Positions 1-8,422 of a DNA stretch of 34,284 nt are shown in pieces; the stretch's first letter is position 1; each line of letters opens with the position of its first letter. The notes under the pieces are model-generated. The model saw nothing but the letters and a program-made list of their open reading frames with translations. It had not been told where the DNA came from and did not search any database. The DNA is from JADJEI01 sp035328465 (lineage in GTDB: Bacteria > Bacteroidota > Ignavibacteria > Ignavibacteriales > Ignavibacteriaceae): positions 1 to 34,284 of the forward strand of contig DAOLIQ010000027.1 of NCBI GenBank assembly GCA_035328465.1, in the 5' to 3' direction. A program made the translations under genes and the position numbers.

Positions 1-180
1 TAAATTAAAGAGTTAAAGATTAACTTTCCTTTGCTGTTCGTCAAAGAGGATATACTTTAATGAATAATTTTTCAGTTTAAGTCAATTCAGTTTAGATAAG
101 TGCTTTCGGATTTCCCGTTATTTTATTTTGAAAGAAATGAGATGGCGGGATTTTTTTTATCATATTTGTAATATTATGAC
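1..180. other. Non-coding left edge
   Basis: I see no gene here. A short TCCCG/CGGGA pairing about 28 bases apart ends in a run of eight T on the plus strand near 156-166, but no plus-strand gene precedes it inside the window, so I do not call it a terminator. Confidence 0.5.
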
Positions 181-855
181 TCACAAACTCTCATCGTCAA
201 AATAGAAGTTTACCGAGGAAATACCTTTTAGTGCAGAGAGTTGTTTTATGAATTCGGGATTTTGGTCCCTGTTTTTGATGCTAACATAAAATGATATTTC
301 AAGTTCGTCTTCCCTGCCGATTGATTTTACATTTATCATTGTATATTTTTTACAGAATTTTTTTAGCACAGGAATATATGAAGCTTCGATTCCATTTTCT
401 GCGAGGTATCGGAATTGGAGTAGAAATTTTTCTTTTCTGATTATTAGAAAATCTGTCTTCGAGAGTGAAAGAAGAACAAGTCCAATAAAAATTGTTCCAC
501 CAACTGCAACGCTGTAAAGCCCTACCCCTGCTGCCATTCCAATTCCGAGTGCGAAAAAAATAAAGACAATATCAATCGTATCTTTAACTGCTGTCCTGAA
601 TCGAATAATTGACATTGCCCCCACCAATCCGAATGCCCGCGCAAGGTTGTTACCAATTACCATTATAACAACTGCTGTTATCATTGAGAGAGCAATGAGT
701 GAATGCACGAAAGAGGCGGAGTAGCCGGGTCCTTTGTAAGAGTATTTATAAAAAACGGAAATTAATAAGCTGCACAGTACTGCAACTGAAAGGTTCTGCA
801 ACACTGTCCAGAGTCCGATGGAAGTTGTAAAGATGTTTTGAAAATCCTGTAGCAT
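181..855 (-). CDS. DUF4956 family membrane protein
   Basis: This 224-residue integral membrane protein has several hydrophobic segments in its first 135 residues and a soluble tail of about 85 residues. The core stretch around residues 75-115, including 'GAMSIIRFRTAVKDT' followed by a Gly/Ala-rich helix, is the hallmark of DUF4956. The biochemical function of the family is not established. Its genes are commonly found beside VTC-domain (polyphosphate polymerase) genes, and such a gene lies 136 bases upstream on the same strand, so this is probably the membrane partner of that protein. The start is the ATG at 853-855. The C-terminal domain could be a cytosolic regulatory part; that is inference from its polar composition. 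Confidence 0.85.
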   Translation of the reverse strand: MLQDFQNIFTTSIGLWTVLQNLSVAVLCSLLISVFYKYSYKGPGYSASFVHSLIALSMITAVVIMVIGNNLARAFGLVGAMSIIRFRTAVKDTIDIVFIFFALGIGMAAGVGLYSVAVGGTIFIGLVLLSLSKTDFLIIRKEKFLLQFRYLAENGIEASYIPVLKKFCKKYTMINVKSIGREDELEISFYVSIKNRDQNPEFIKQLSALKGISSVNFYFDDESL

Positions 856-991
856 TTAGTTTTGATTCTTTATAGACATATTTTGAAACTTAATATTGTT
901 AACCGGTTTATAAAATCTTCACTCTTAGACAAGTTCAGCCTGACCAAAGTAGGAAATATTATGGGATCAACTAAAACAATGTAGAGAAATT

Positions 992-1738
992 TCATAAGCT
1001 GCATAATATTCTTTCAAACGGATTGCGGTTAGTCTGTTTATCAAGACTAAGTGTATATTTTGAAATTGCACTTCGGCGAAGTTGATGCCTGCTTAATAGA
1101 TCCCTGAGCCAAACCGGATATCCGTAATCAGATTTAATTTCGAGAATGAATGTTCCGTTAAAAACATATTGAAGTTTAGCTTCATTAAAAAGATCGGAAA
1201 TCACCGGCGAAATAAGATAGCGAAGATTTTTATCAATCGTGATGCGCAGGCGGTCGTTCATCGCACCAAACATAGCTTCGCGTTCATAAGAAATTAAGGC
1301 GGTGGGATGAAGTTGATCTTTAAAGTAATGGTATAGAAATTTTTTTGCATCGGTAATTGCATAACTATTTTTATCGGCGGTAAGAATTAAATCCTCAATG
1401 GAATCGCCATTAAAAAATTTACTGATATCGCTGAATAAAAGCGGTGCGCGGTTTTTCCAAACGTAGCAATCACTTTTTCTTTTGATTTCGATGTAAACAA
1501 CTTTTTCGCCATGAAAATCATTATAACCGCGTATGCGAAGTTTTTTTCTAACTTTTAATCCGTCAATTTTTTCGTGATAGAACTGCATTGAATCAGAATC
1601 GTAATACACGCTGCGGACTGTGTAATTTCTATCTTCGTGAGCAAGTGCAAAAGTATCATACTTTACGAACGGCATCATTTCTTTTTTAAAATTATAAATA
1701 TCGGATTCGGAGAGATAATATTTATGTTCGATTCTCAT
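992..1738 (-). CDS. VTC domain protein, probable polyphosphate polymerase
   Basis: This 248-residue protein shows the full VTC tunnel-fold pattern: an N-terminal E-x-K strand (E4, K6), 'KLRIRGY' (R68, R70), 'YIEIKRK' (E84, K86, K88), 'YERE' (R153), 'RLRITID' (163-169), 'FILEIKS' (E200, K202) and 'SKYTLS' (226-231). In yeast Vtc4 the equivalent basic and acidic residues bind the growing polyphosphate chain and the metal ion during synthesis from a nucleoside triphosphate. All appear present, so activity is plausible. It follows the adaptor gene by 9 bases and precedes the DUF4956 gene, which suggests one operon. No SPX domain is attached, as is usual in bacteria. The substrate and the destination of the product are inferred, not shown. 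Confidence 0.85.
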   Translation of the reverse strand: MRIEHKYYLSESDIYNFKKEMMPFVKYDTFALAHEDRNYTVRSVYYDSDSMQFYHEKIDGLKVRKKLRIRGYNDFHGEKVVYIEIKRKSDCYVWKNRAPLLFSDISKFFNGDSIEDLILTADKNSYAITDAKKFLYHYFKDQLHPTALISYEREAMFGAMNDRLRITIDKNLRYLISPVISDLFNEAKLQYVFNGTFILEIKSDYGYPVWLRDLLSRHQLRRSAISKYTLSLDKQTNRNPFERILCSL

Positions 1739-1747
1739 TAACTAACT

Positions 1748-2800
1748 TTAATTAAAAAATCTTTTTATGTGATCTGCAATTGACATATTGCCGCAGTGAA
1801 TTTTACACTCAGTTATTAAGCCGGTGTTTAGCGGCTGATTATCATTTTTGATTTCGGCAGTAACAATTATAACAGGTTCACCAAGAAGATACTCGACAGA
1901 ATTGTTGATTGAAATAATTTTCCCATAAAATTCTGTTTGATCTGTTTCCGAGTAAAACGAAACTTGTTCACCGATAGAAATGTATTTTTGGTTTTTCAGA
2001 TTAACCGGGATCATCAGGAAATAATCATCCGTATTTTGAATGATTAATAAGGTATCCCCAATAGATAATTTAGAAATAGTTCCATCAATAGCAGGTACAA
2101 TATTAAAATCTGCAGTTCGCTTTTCGAGAATAGCAATTTCATTTTCAAACGATTTTATTTGGGAGTTGATAAAATCAATCTGCTCGGTTTTTTCGCCCGT
2201 TCGAACAGTCTCAAGATTGGCATTAGCAATAGCAATTTGAAGATCATTAAGTTCGGCAGTACCTTTTGAAATTTCATATTCTTCCTGCGAGATTAATTTT
2301 TTTTGATAGAGCTGTTCCTGCCTGAACAAAATTTTTCTTTGTTCTTCTGCGTTCTTCTTTTGAAATGCAAGCTGTTCCTCTGCCATTTTAACGAGCGATG
2401 CTTTATCGCCGGTTTGATTTAATTTTAAAGAAGCTTTTGCAACTTCAAGCGAGCCTTTAAGCGCAGTAAGTTGTCTTTCAATTTCGTTTGAATATAATTT
2501 TGCGATTGTGTCTTTAGTGGTAACGACTGAATTTATTTTTAGATCACTTCTAAAAATCAGTCTGACATCATCGCCTCGCTCGAAATTTGAAACCGAGTAA
2601 TTTTTGCTTAACCCTGATCTATTATCGAATAATCTTGTAAAAATTTGGCCATTATCATTCCTGGCAACTATCCATTCTGAAGCTGGTAATATTTTTGCTC
2701 TTGCTGATAAATTAAGCGGGAGATTCACCGGCAGGAAATAAATTACTACGGCAAGTATAATTAAGAATAACAGTAAAGCTGTTTTTTTTACAGAACTCAT
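1748..2800 (-). CDS. HlyD/membrane-fusion-type periplasmic adaptor
   Basis: The 350-residue product has one N-terminal membrane helix (about residues 6-25), a long Glu/Lys/Gln-rich coiled-coil hairpin (about 105-230), then 'VPAIDGTISKLSIGDTLLII', the second half of a lipoyl/barrel-sandwich domain, followed by a beta-rich region ending near 335. This layout fits HlyD/RND-type adaptors, which bridge an inner-membrane pump to an outer-membrane channel. No ABC, RND or MFS pump and no TolC-like channel lies in the window. The gene heads the adaptor-VTC-DUF4956 run with only 9 bases before the VTC gene. The region between the first strand and the hairpin is longer than in many adaptors. The family call is fairly secure; the partner is unknown. 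Confidence 0.75.
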   Translation of the reverse strand: MSSVKKTALLLFLIILAVVIYFLPVNLPLNLSARAKILPASEWIVARNDNGQIFTRLFDNRSGLSKNYSVSNFERGDDVRLIFRSDLKINSVVTTKDTIAKLYSNEIERQLTALKGSLEVAKASLKLNQTGDKASLVKMAEEQLAFQKKNAEEQRKILFRQEQLYQKKLISQEEYEISKGTAELNDLQIAIANANLETVRTGEKTEQIDFINSQIKSFENEIAILEKRTADFNIVPAIDGTISKLSIGDTLLIIQNTDDYFLMIPVNLKNQKYISIGEQVSFYSETDQTEFYGKIISINNSVEYLLGEPVIIVTAEIKNDNQPLNTGLITECKIHCGNMSIADHIKRFFN

Positions 2801-3066
2801 GCCTGAATATTATATGTTAAAAAATTGTTACCAAATATCGGTAAAAATGAGGATAATTATAAAAATAAATCAATCAAGCAGATTGATTTCGAAAGCAGCT
2901 GGGGAGATATGCTGAGATGCTTGTGAAAAAATCAACTGACTTGCGAATTGTTAGCTCGAATTAAAAGCAGGTCAATTAATTAAAAATTTAAATTTTACTC
3001 TTAGATTTTCCCTTGCCTTTATTGATAAGATTCCTTAAATAAGCAGTTGAAATTTTAAGGATTAGT

Positions 3067-4002
3067 ATGAAAAAAACAGCATTCCTCTTTGCACTTATTT
3101 TAATAATTTATTCAAGCCAAATTTTGGCTCAAAACACCTATGAATTTTTGCGGGTTGATAACAGCGCTAGATCCGGAGCACTTGCAGGAAGTTACACTTC
3201 CAACAATGATGATGCTGATGTTATATTTTATAATCCTTCCGGAATAGGATTATTAACGGAGCGACCTGTTTCATTTTCATTCGTAAAACATTTACTTGAT
3301 ATTAATCTTGCAAGTCTATCTTACTCGCAGGAGTTTGAAGGCATTGGAAGATTTGGTGCAGGAATTAAATATATCAACTACGGCAATTTCACCGAGGCAA
3401 ATGAGTTCGGAGCAAAGACCGGAGAGTTTGGCGCTGGAGAGTTTGCTTTTCTAATCGGCTATTCAAATATTCTTTATGAGAATTTTTATTACGGAGCTAA
3501 CGCAAAACTAATTTACTCAAGCATTGCCGATCGTTCTTCGAGTGCGATGGCGGTTGATCTTGGTCTGCATTATGCAATTCCAAATTCAAATTGGAATTTT
3601 GGTTTTGCTGCATTAAATCTTGGCGGACAGATTTCTTCTTATTATAACACTAAAGAGAAATTACCGATTGATGTTGCAGTAGGTGTTTCAAAAAAACTAG
3701 CTTATTTACCGCTTAAATTATCAGTGGACTTTCATAAGCTTAACGAAGATAGAGATGATTTTGTTTCGCGGTTGAAAGCATTCACAGTTGGTGCAGAGTT
3801 TACTTTGAGTAAGGTTATGAAGCTGCGTTTTGGATATGATAATGAAAAAAGAACGGAATTGAAGATTGGCAGTACTGCAGGCATCGCAGGATTTAACGTT
3901 GGGTTGGGGGCAAAGATTTCAAGTTATCAGTTTGATTATGGTTACTCCTCCCTTGGTTTAATTGGTGCACTGCACCGCATTAGTATTTCAACATCATTAT
4001 AA
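3067..4002 (+). CDS. porQ: PorQ/PorV-family outer-membrane protein (type IX secretion)
   Basis: This 311-residue protein has a signal peptide ('MKKTAFLFALILII...LAQ') and a mature part that starts 'NTYEFLRVDNSARSGALAG', then 'NPSGIG', which is the PorQ/PorV pattern. It continues as alternating beta strands and ends in 'HRISISTSL', as expected of an FadL-like barrel of the type IX secretion system. PorV shuttles cargo from the SprA translocon to the attachment complex; PorQ takes part in the same complex. The length and the opening motif favour PorQ over PorV, but I cannot separate them with certainty. AAGGA lies 7 bases before the ATG. The gene stands alone, ends in a good terminator and converges on a T9SS cargo gene. 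Confidence 0.7.
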   Translation: MKKTAFLFALILIIYSSQILAQNTYEFLRVDNSARSGALAGSYTSNNDDADVIFYNPSGIGLLTERPVSFSFVKHLLDINLASLSYSQEFEGIGRFGAGIKYINYGNFTEANEFGAKTGEFGAGEFAFLIGYSNILYENFYYGANAKLIYSSIADRSSSAMAVDLGLHYAIPNSNWNFGFAALNLGGQISSYYNTKEKLPIDVAVGVSKKLAYLPLKLSVDFHKLNEDRDDFVSRLKAFTVGAEFTLSKVMKLRFGYDNEKRTELKIGSTAGIAGFNVGLGAKISSYQFDYGYSSLGLIGALHRISISTSL

Positions 4003-4008
4003 TAGAAG

Positions 4009-4036
4009 AGGCTGTCATTTGTGGCAGCCTTTTTTT
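4009..4036 (+). terminator. Rho-independent terminator of the PorQ-like gene
   Basis: An 8-bp stem with one G-U pair (AGGCTGTC at 4009-4016, GGCAGCCT at 4023-4030) closes a 6-base loop and runs directly into seven T residues. It begins 7 bases after the stop codon at 4000-4002. Confidence 0.85.
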
Positions 4037-4050
4037 ATAATCAACAGGTT

Positions 4051-5523
4051 CTATTTCAATAGAAGCATTTTTTTAGTTTGAGTAAATTCCGCGGATCTTA
4101 GTTGATAGTAGTACACCCCGCTGGGCAATGTAGAATTTAGAATGTATAATTTAGAATGAACTCCTGCATCCTGAAATTCATTTACCAAAGTTTCTATTTC
4201 TTCGCCAAGTGAATTGAATATTTTGAGTGTTACAAATTGCCTGCTGCTAATTGTGTATTGAATATTAGTAGAAGGATTAAATGGATTTGGATAATTCTGC
4301 TCGAGAATAAATCCACTTACAATTTTTTCATCTTGGACTGCACCAACTGGAAGTATTAACTTTTTCCCAAATAGATTGATATAACCATTAGCACTATCCT
4401 CCCAAATAGTATACATACGTTCTCCCAAATATTCAAAACCGACATTACCAGTGGTAGAGACAGGTTTCTTTTTGTTGGTAAAAACTAATGAGTCTTCCGA
4501 TGCATTTCCGTATGTAAAATAATTCGTACGGACAAAATCTGAATCGTTTCTTGCCAAACGATAAGTAAGTCCTCCATAAATATAAAAGTCATTTGCTTTT
4601 TGTAGACCAATTACATTAATGATATCAGTTTGAAGATTTGAAATCTCGCCAGCAGCGGGTGGTTGCACGGGAATCAATTGATTATTTGCGGGCCAGTTTT
4701 CCATGTAATAAGTTGTCCTGCCATCGCCGAAATCTGCTTCAACGAAAAACTGCTGATAATAATCATCAATAAAACTGATGTGATATATTTTTCCGGTATC
4801 GAGAATAGTAGTAATAAATCCCCATTCATCATCGAATGAATTGCGTTCCCGATACACAATTTGAGTTTGTCCAAGTACATTGTCAACAATAGTTGCAACT
4901 GTAATGGCACCGCCATCACTCATGTAAAAACCAGCGGGTGAAGAGTACGTTCCTAAAATACTTTTTTCAAAAACTAGTGAGGTTCTCACTGAGTCGTTTG
5001 TAAACTCTGTAAGGTATATTGAACTATCCCGCTGAAATAAAATTGCCGGTAAAAATTGTTCGCTAATAAGAAAATTAGAATAAGTAGTAACTAATGTTAA
5101 TTCAGTTTCATTTTCGGTTGATTCAGTAATAAGGGATTCATCACTCCATGTATTGCCGACAAAAGTTCGGGTAGTAATATCCTTGTTTCCGTTTTTTAAA
5201 GTGAAATAATAAATCCGGATTTTGTCCCAATCAAACATCTGACCAATTGGATTAGTATTTTGCGCAGAGATGGGTTGAAATTCCTGCTGAACAGTAAATT
5301 CATCATTATCGTTGTTGTAATTTCCGACAAAGATTAGGCTCGAATCACCCCGATGAACTTCGGCTAAAAAAGTTTTCCCGTCGAAATTATTATCAGGACT
5401 TTTAATAAATGACGGATTACTGCAATCAAAATTAAAATTTGTTATTTGAATTGTTTGACTTACCTGGGCAGGGGTAGTTGAAATGATTATCACTAAAAGA
5501 ACTATTGGAAGTAATTTTTTCAT
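4051..5523 (-). CDS. Secreted protein with type IX secretion C-terminal sorting domain
   Basis: The 490-residue product starts with a Sec signal peptide (to about residue 20) and ends with a type A sorting domain of about 85 residues: 'LEQNYPNPFNPSTNIQYTIS', then 'LKIFNSLGEEIETLV', then 'LPSGVYYYQLRS' and a basic 'TKKMLLLK' end. In T9SS this domain guides export through the outer membrane and is normally cleaved or left as an anchor. The central 380 residues are Asp/Asn/Thr-rich with repeated short strands and look like a beta-propeller-type surface domain; I recognise no catalytic motif. The start is the ATG at 5521-5523, preceded by GAGG. It converges on the PorQ-like gene. Confidence 0.8.
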   Translation of the reverse strand: MKKLLPIVLLVIIISTTPAQVSQTIQITNFNFDCSNPSFIKSPDNNFDGKTFLAEVHRGDSSLIFVGNYNNDNDEFTVQQEFQPISAQNTNPIGQMFDWDKIRIYYFTLKNGNKDITTRTFVGNTWSDESLITESTENETELTLVTTYSNFLISEQFLPAILFQRDSSIYLTEFTNDSVRTSLVFEKSILGTYSSPAGFYMSDGGAITVATIVDNVLGQTQIVYRERNSFDDEWGFITTILDTGKIYHISFIDDYYQQFFVEADFGDGRTTYYMENWPANNQLIPVQPPAAGEISNLQTDIINVIGLQKANDFYIYGGLTYRLARNDSDFVRTNYFTYGNASEDSLVFTNKKKPVSTTGNVGFEYLGERMYTIWEDSANGYINLFGKKLILPVGAVQDEKIVSGFILEQNYPNPFNPSTNIQYTISSRQFVTLKIFNSLGEEIETLVNEFQDAGVHSKLYILNSTLPSGVYYYQLRSAEFTQTKKMLLLK

Positions 5524-5634
5524 ATAAACCTCAACTCTAAATTATTATCATTCAAAACTTCCTGAATTATTTTGACAATGTCAATAATAAATTATGGAGG
5601 AATTGGAATAGAAGAGAAATAATGCCTATGTAAG

Positions 5635-6768
5635 CTAATTCTTTTTAAGTCTTTCGAGATTATTTTCAGCAATTGCGTGTGCATTGCCGTAGTCCCTCAT
5701 CTCAAGCAGACTTTCGTATTGTTCAATCGCTTTTTCTTTTTTGCCAAGCGTATCGTTTATCTGTGCCTGATATAAAACAGAATAAACAAGAAAGCCGGAT
5801 TCTTCATCAATATCAACTTTTCGCGAAAGTTCTTCACATTTCTGAAAATAAACCAGCGCGGAATCATAATTCGCATTCACTTTATATTGATAGGCAATAT
5901 AATAACTGGCTTCTCTTTTGGCTTTTGATGAATTGTATCCAGCCAGATTTAATTCAGATTTATTCCATACATTTCTGAATATAGAATCAGCCTGAGTGTA
6001 ATTTCCTTTTTTAGCTGCCACCCTCCCGTACCACCTTTCAAAAACAGGATTATCGGGAAAATCATTTGTTAGCTGCTTTGCATACTCCTCTGCTTTGTAA
6101 GGGTTTTTTTCGTAAGTGTAATAGAGAGTCATCAGAAAATACCGAGCTTCGTATTTGGCATACTTACCATTTGATGCAGTGTTTGTAAGCTGTTCAATCC
6201 CCTTCTGTTTATCACCATCGGGGAAAAAAATCATAAGTGGTTTTATCAACGGATATTCATTCGGAATAACAGATGCGTAGTAGTTATAGATTCCAAAACC
6301 GAGTTGGACATCTAAATTATTTGGATCAACCTTGTAAGCGTGCTCAACAATTGGCAGTGCTTCCCTGCCGTCATCAGCGGCTTTTATCCAGCTTTCGCGG
6401 TAGGCTCGCAATCTTCCACGGAAACCGATAGCCCCTCCTTTAAAAAATAGGGCATCAACATCGTCAGGATTCTTTTCAAGTATCTCATCACATTGATAGA
6501 TTACATCTTCCAGTTTCTGAAAAAAAATATCATCAAGAGATTCATTATCGGGATTAATCAGAATTTTCCACCAATCAACCATTGCAAGAAAAAACCTGCC
6601 TGAAGGTTTATCGGGATAGTCTGCAATTAAACTTCTGAAAGTTTTTACAGCCTCAGTAAATTTAATATTGTAAATTTGTTTTATACCGGTTGTGACTGTC
6701 GAATCGTAAGATTGCGCTTGAACTAAAACTGAAAAAACAAATAAAATCCAGATGAAGATTTTTTTCAT
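5635..6768 (-). CDS. Exported TPR-repeat protein
   Basis: This 377-residue protein has a signal peptide ('MKKIFIWILFVFSVLVQAQ'). Helical repeats follow, with TPR-like pairs at roughly residues 35-70, 90-120, 140-175, 200-235, 245-270, 290-315 and 330-370 ('AVKTFRSLIADYPDKPSGRF', 'ALVYFQKCEELSRK', 'AIEQYESLLEM'). TPR arrays bind partner proteins; no enzyme domain is visible. The 'FFPDGDKQKGIEQL' segment recalls IML2/TTC39-type TPR proteins. The ATG lies three bases after the glycyl-tRNA synthetase stop codon, so the two are almost certainly co-transcribed and probably translationally coupled, although no functional link is obvious. Confidence 0.8.
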   Translation of the reverse strand: MKKIFIWILFVFSVLVQAQSYDSTVTTGIKQIYNIKFTEAVKTFRSLIADYPDKPSGRFFLAMVDWWKILINPDNESLDDIFFQKLEDVIYQCDEILEKNPDDVDALFFKGGAIGFRGRLRAYRESWIKAADDGREALPIVEHAYKVDPNNLDVQLGFGIYNYYASVIPNEYPLIKPLMIFFPDGDKQKGIEQLTNTASNGKYAKYEARYFLMTLYYTYEKNPYKAEEYAKQLTNDFPDNPVFERWYGRVAAKKGNYTQADSIFRNVWNKSELNLAGYNSSKAKREASYYIAYQYKVNANYDSALVYFQKCEELSRKVDIDEESGFLVYSVLYQAQINDTLGKKEKAIEQYESLLEMRDYGNAHAIAENNLERLKKN

Positions 6769-6771
6769 TTC

Positions 6772-8268
6772 CTATTCTGAATAAAGTTTGTTGACTAAAT
6801 AATTTGAAAGCTGATCGGAAGCAATTCTGATTTGCTCCATCGAATCTCTTTCTCTAATCGTTACCGTGTTATCCTGAAGAGTTTGAGTATCAACGGTTAT
6901 TGAATAAGGCGTTCCAACTTCATCCTGCCGGCGGTATCTTCTTCCAACAGCTCCTTTATCATCATAAAAAACTTTGAAGTTTCTTCGCAAATCAGTTTCA
7001 ATACTACGAGCGATTTCCGGCATTCCATCTTTGTTTACTAATGGAAGTATTGCTGCTTTGATTGGGGCAAGTTTGGGATGAAATTTTAGCACTGAGCGTA
7101 CCTCCCCGTTTACTTCTTCTTCATAGTAGGCATCAACAAGAAAAGCCATAAACGATCTGCTTGCACCGGCCGAAGTTTCGATAATGAAAGGAATAAATTT
7201 CTCTTTTGATTCTTCATCGAAATATTTTAAAGATTTACCTGAGTATTGTTCGTGCTGTGTTAAATCAAAATTAGTTCTGTTATGAATGCCTTCAATTTCG
7301 CCCCACCCAAAAGGGAATTCGTATTCGATATCGGTTGCTTCTTTAGCATAGTGTGCAAGCTTATTTGCAGGGTGGTCGTGATAGCGAAGTTTAGCCGGAG
7401 TCATTCCGAGCGATTTGAACCATTCAAGTCTTTCAGCTTTCCAATAGTCATACCATTTTTTATCATCAGATGGTTTAACGAAAAACTGCATTTCCATTTG
7501 TTCAAACTCACGTGTGCGAAACAGAAAATTCTTTGTGTTAATTTCGTTGCGGAATGCTTTACCAATTTGTGCGATACCAAATGGAAGTTTTTGGCGTGCA
7601 GCGCTTTGTACATTCAAGAAGTTCACAAAAATACCTTGAGCAGTTTCCGGGCGCAAATAAACTACAGCACTGCTTTCTTCAACAGGTCCAATAAAAGTTT
7701 TAAACATCAAATTAAATTTGCGTGCTTCAGTAAAAGTATTTTTGTTTCCGCATTGCGGACAATTCAATTCGGCAAGTAAAAGTTTTCCGAGTTGATCATT
7801 TTCAAGAATGGTATCAAACAGAGTTTCCTTTTCAGCAACTGAAAAAACTTTTTCATAGAGTACGGTTAAATCGGAATTGGTATTTATAACCTCTTTCAAT
7901 CCTTCAATAGCTTTTTGTTTTTTCTTATCGGCGAGAGAATCGGCGAGCACATCAACACGAAATCTCGCTTTACATTGCTTGCAGTCAATCATAGGATCAG
8001 TGAAGTTAGCAACATGACCGGAAGCTTCCCACACGCGAGGATGCATCAGGATGGAGGCATCAAGTCCTTCAATGTTTTCGCGGTAAGTCATAAACTTCCA
8101 CCATTCCTCTTTCACATTTTTCAAAAGCTCAACACCAAGCGGACCGTAATCCCAGCAGCCGTTCAAGCCGCCGTAAACTTCACTTGATTGAAATACAAAT
8201 CCCCTCCTTTTTGAAAGTGAGACTATTTTATCTAAAGTATCATTCGGATTATTCTTTTTCTTTTCGAT
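6772..8268 (-). CDS. glyQS: Glycyl-tRNA synthetase (single-chain class II type)
   Basis: The enzyme charges tRNA-Gly with glycine in the cytoplasm. It shows class II motifs: 'SSEVYGGLNGCWDYGPLG' near the N-terminus, 'YLRPETAQGIFVNF', motif 2 'FRNEI...FRTREFEQME', and 'SAGASRSFMAFLVDAY'. There are two CxxC pairs (C96/C99 and C170/C173) in the inserted domain, and an anticodon-binding domain at the C-terminus. The usual starts fail: the only TTG (8164-8166) would delete the conserved 'KRRGFVFQSSEVYGG' segment, and no in-frame ATG, GTG or TTG lies between it and the stop at 8281-8283. An in-frame ATC at 8266-8268 sits 8 bases after a perfect AAGGAG and gives 498 residues with a family-typical N-terminus, so I start there. 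A single base change (ATG to ATC), real or from assembly, could explain it. The symbol may also be written glyS. Confidence 0.9.
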   Translation of the reverse strand: MEKKKNNPNDTLDKIVSLSKRRGFVFQSSEVYGGLNGCWDYGPLGVELLKNVKEEWWKFMTYRENIEGLDASILMHPRVWEASGHVANFTDPMIDCKQCKARFRVDVLADSLADKKKQKAIEGLKEVINTNSDLTVLYEKVFSVAEKETLFDTILENDQLGKLLLAELNCPQCGNKNTFTEARKFNLMFKTFIGPVEESSAVVYLRPETAQGIFVNFLNVQSAARQKLPFGIAQIGKAFRNEINTKNFLFRTREFEQMEMQFFVKPSDDKKWYDYWKAERLEWFKSLGMTPAKLRYHDHPANKLAHYAKEATDIEYEFPFGWGEIEGIHNRTNFDLTQHEQYSGKSLKYFDEESKEKFIPFIIETSAGASRSFMAFLVDAYYEEEVNGEVRSVLKFHPKLAPIKAAILPLVNKDGMPEIARSIETDLRRNFKVFYDDKGAVGRRYRRQDEVGTPYSITVDTQTLQDNTVTIRERDSMEQIRIASDQLSNYLVNKLYSE

Positions 8269-8276
8269 GACTAAAG

Positions 8277-8282
8277 CTCCTT
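8277..8282 (-). promoter_or_regulatory. Shine-Dalgarno that fixes the glycyl-tRNA synthetase start at ATC
   Basis: AAGGAG on the minus strand, 8 bases before the in-frame ATC at 8266-8268. It is one of the strongest ribosome-binding sites in the window and partly overlaps the upstream in-frame stop TAA, so initiation must lie after it. Confidence 0.75.
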
Positions 8283-8307
8283 AAAATGAGTATTGAAAGT
8301 TTGGTGA

Positions 8308-8315
8308 CAAATATA
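8308..8315 (-). promoter_or_regulatory. Putative -7 element for glycyl-tRNA synthetase
   Basis: TATATTTG matches the Bacteroidota -7 consensus TAnnTTTG. It would place the transcript start about 33 bases before the ATC start. The -33 part is weak (TTCTG, 18 bases further up). The motif is short and AT-rich, so a chance match is possible. Confidence 0.45.
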
Positions 8316-8392
8316 GCAAACAGCCCTGATAATCAGAAGGAGATTTAGCTCTATTAACGCATAAAATTTTTTCCATTTGTTTATTTAATGCC

Positions 8393-8400
8393 TATCTTTG
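8393..8400 (+). promoter_or_regulatory. Putative -7 element for the DUF47-PiT operon
   Basis: TATCTTTG matches TAnnTTTG exactly and lies 22 bases before the DUF47 ATG, giving a leader of about 16 bases. The leader is A-rich and lacks a Shine-Dalgarno, as is frequent in Bacteroidota. No clear TTG at the proper -33 distance is seen. Confidence 0.5.
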
Positions 8401-8422
8401 AAATAAAAATTTCAAAAAAATT

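Noticed and set aside
120..166. Terminator ending in eight T at the left edge.
   Set aside because: The stem is only 5 bp with a loop of about 28 bases, and no plus-strand gene precedes it in the window.
4128..4165. Repeated TTTAGAAT/ATTCTAAA-like units inside the T9SS sorting domain, suggesting a small inserted repeat.
   Set aside because: Translated they give 'HSKLYILNSTLPSGVY', only about one residue longer than the usual sorting domain, so no insertion is needed to explain it.
7282..7779. Plus-strand open frame of 165 codons inside the glycyl-tRNA synthetase gene.
   Set aside because: It is antisense to a strongly conserved enzyme, has no family motif, and its composition follows the reverse of the real gene.
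8164..8166. TTG as the glycyl-tRNA synthetase start.
   Set aside because: It removes about 34 residues, including the conserved 'KRRGFVFQSSEVYGG', and has no ribosome-binding site in front.
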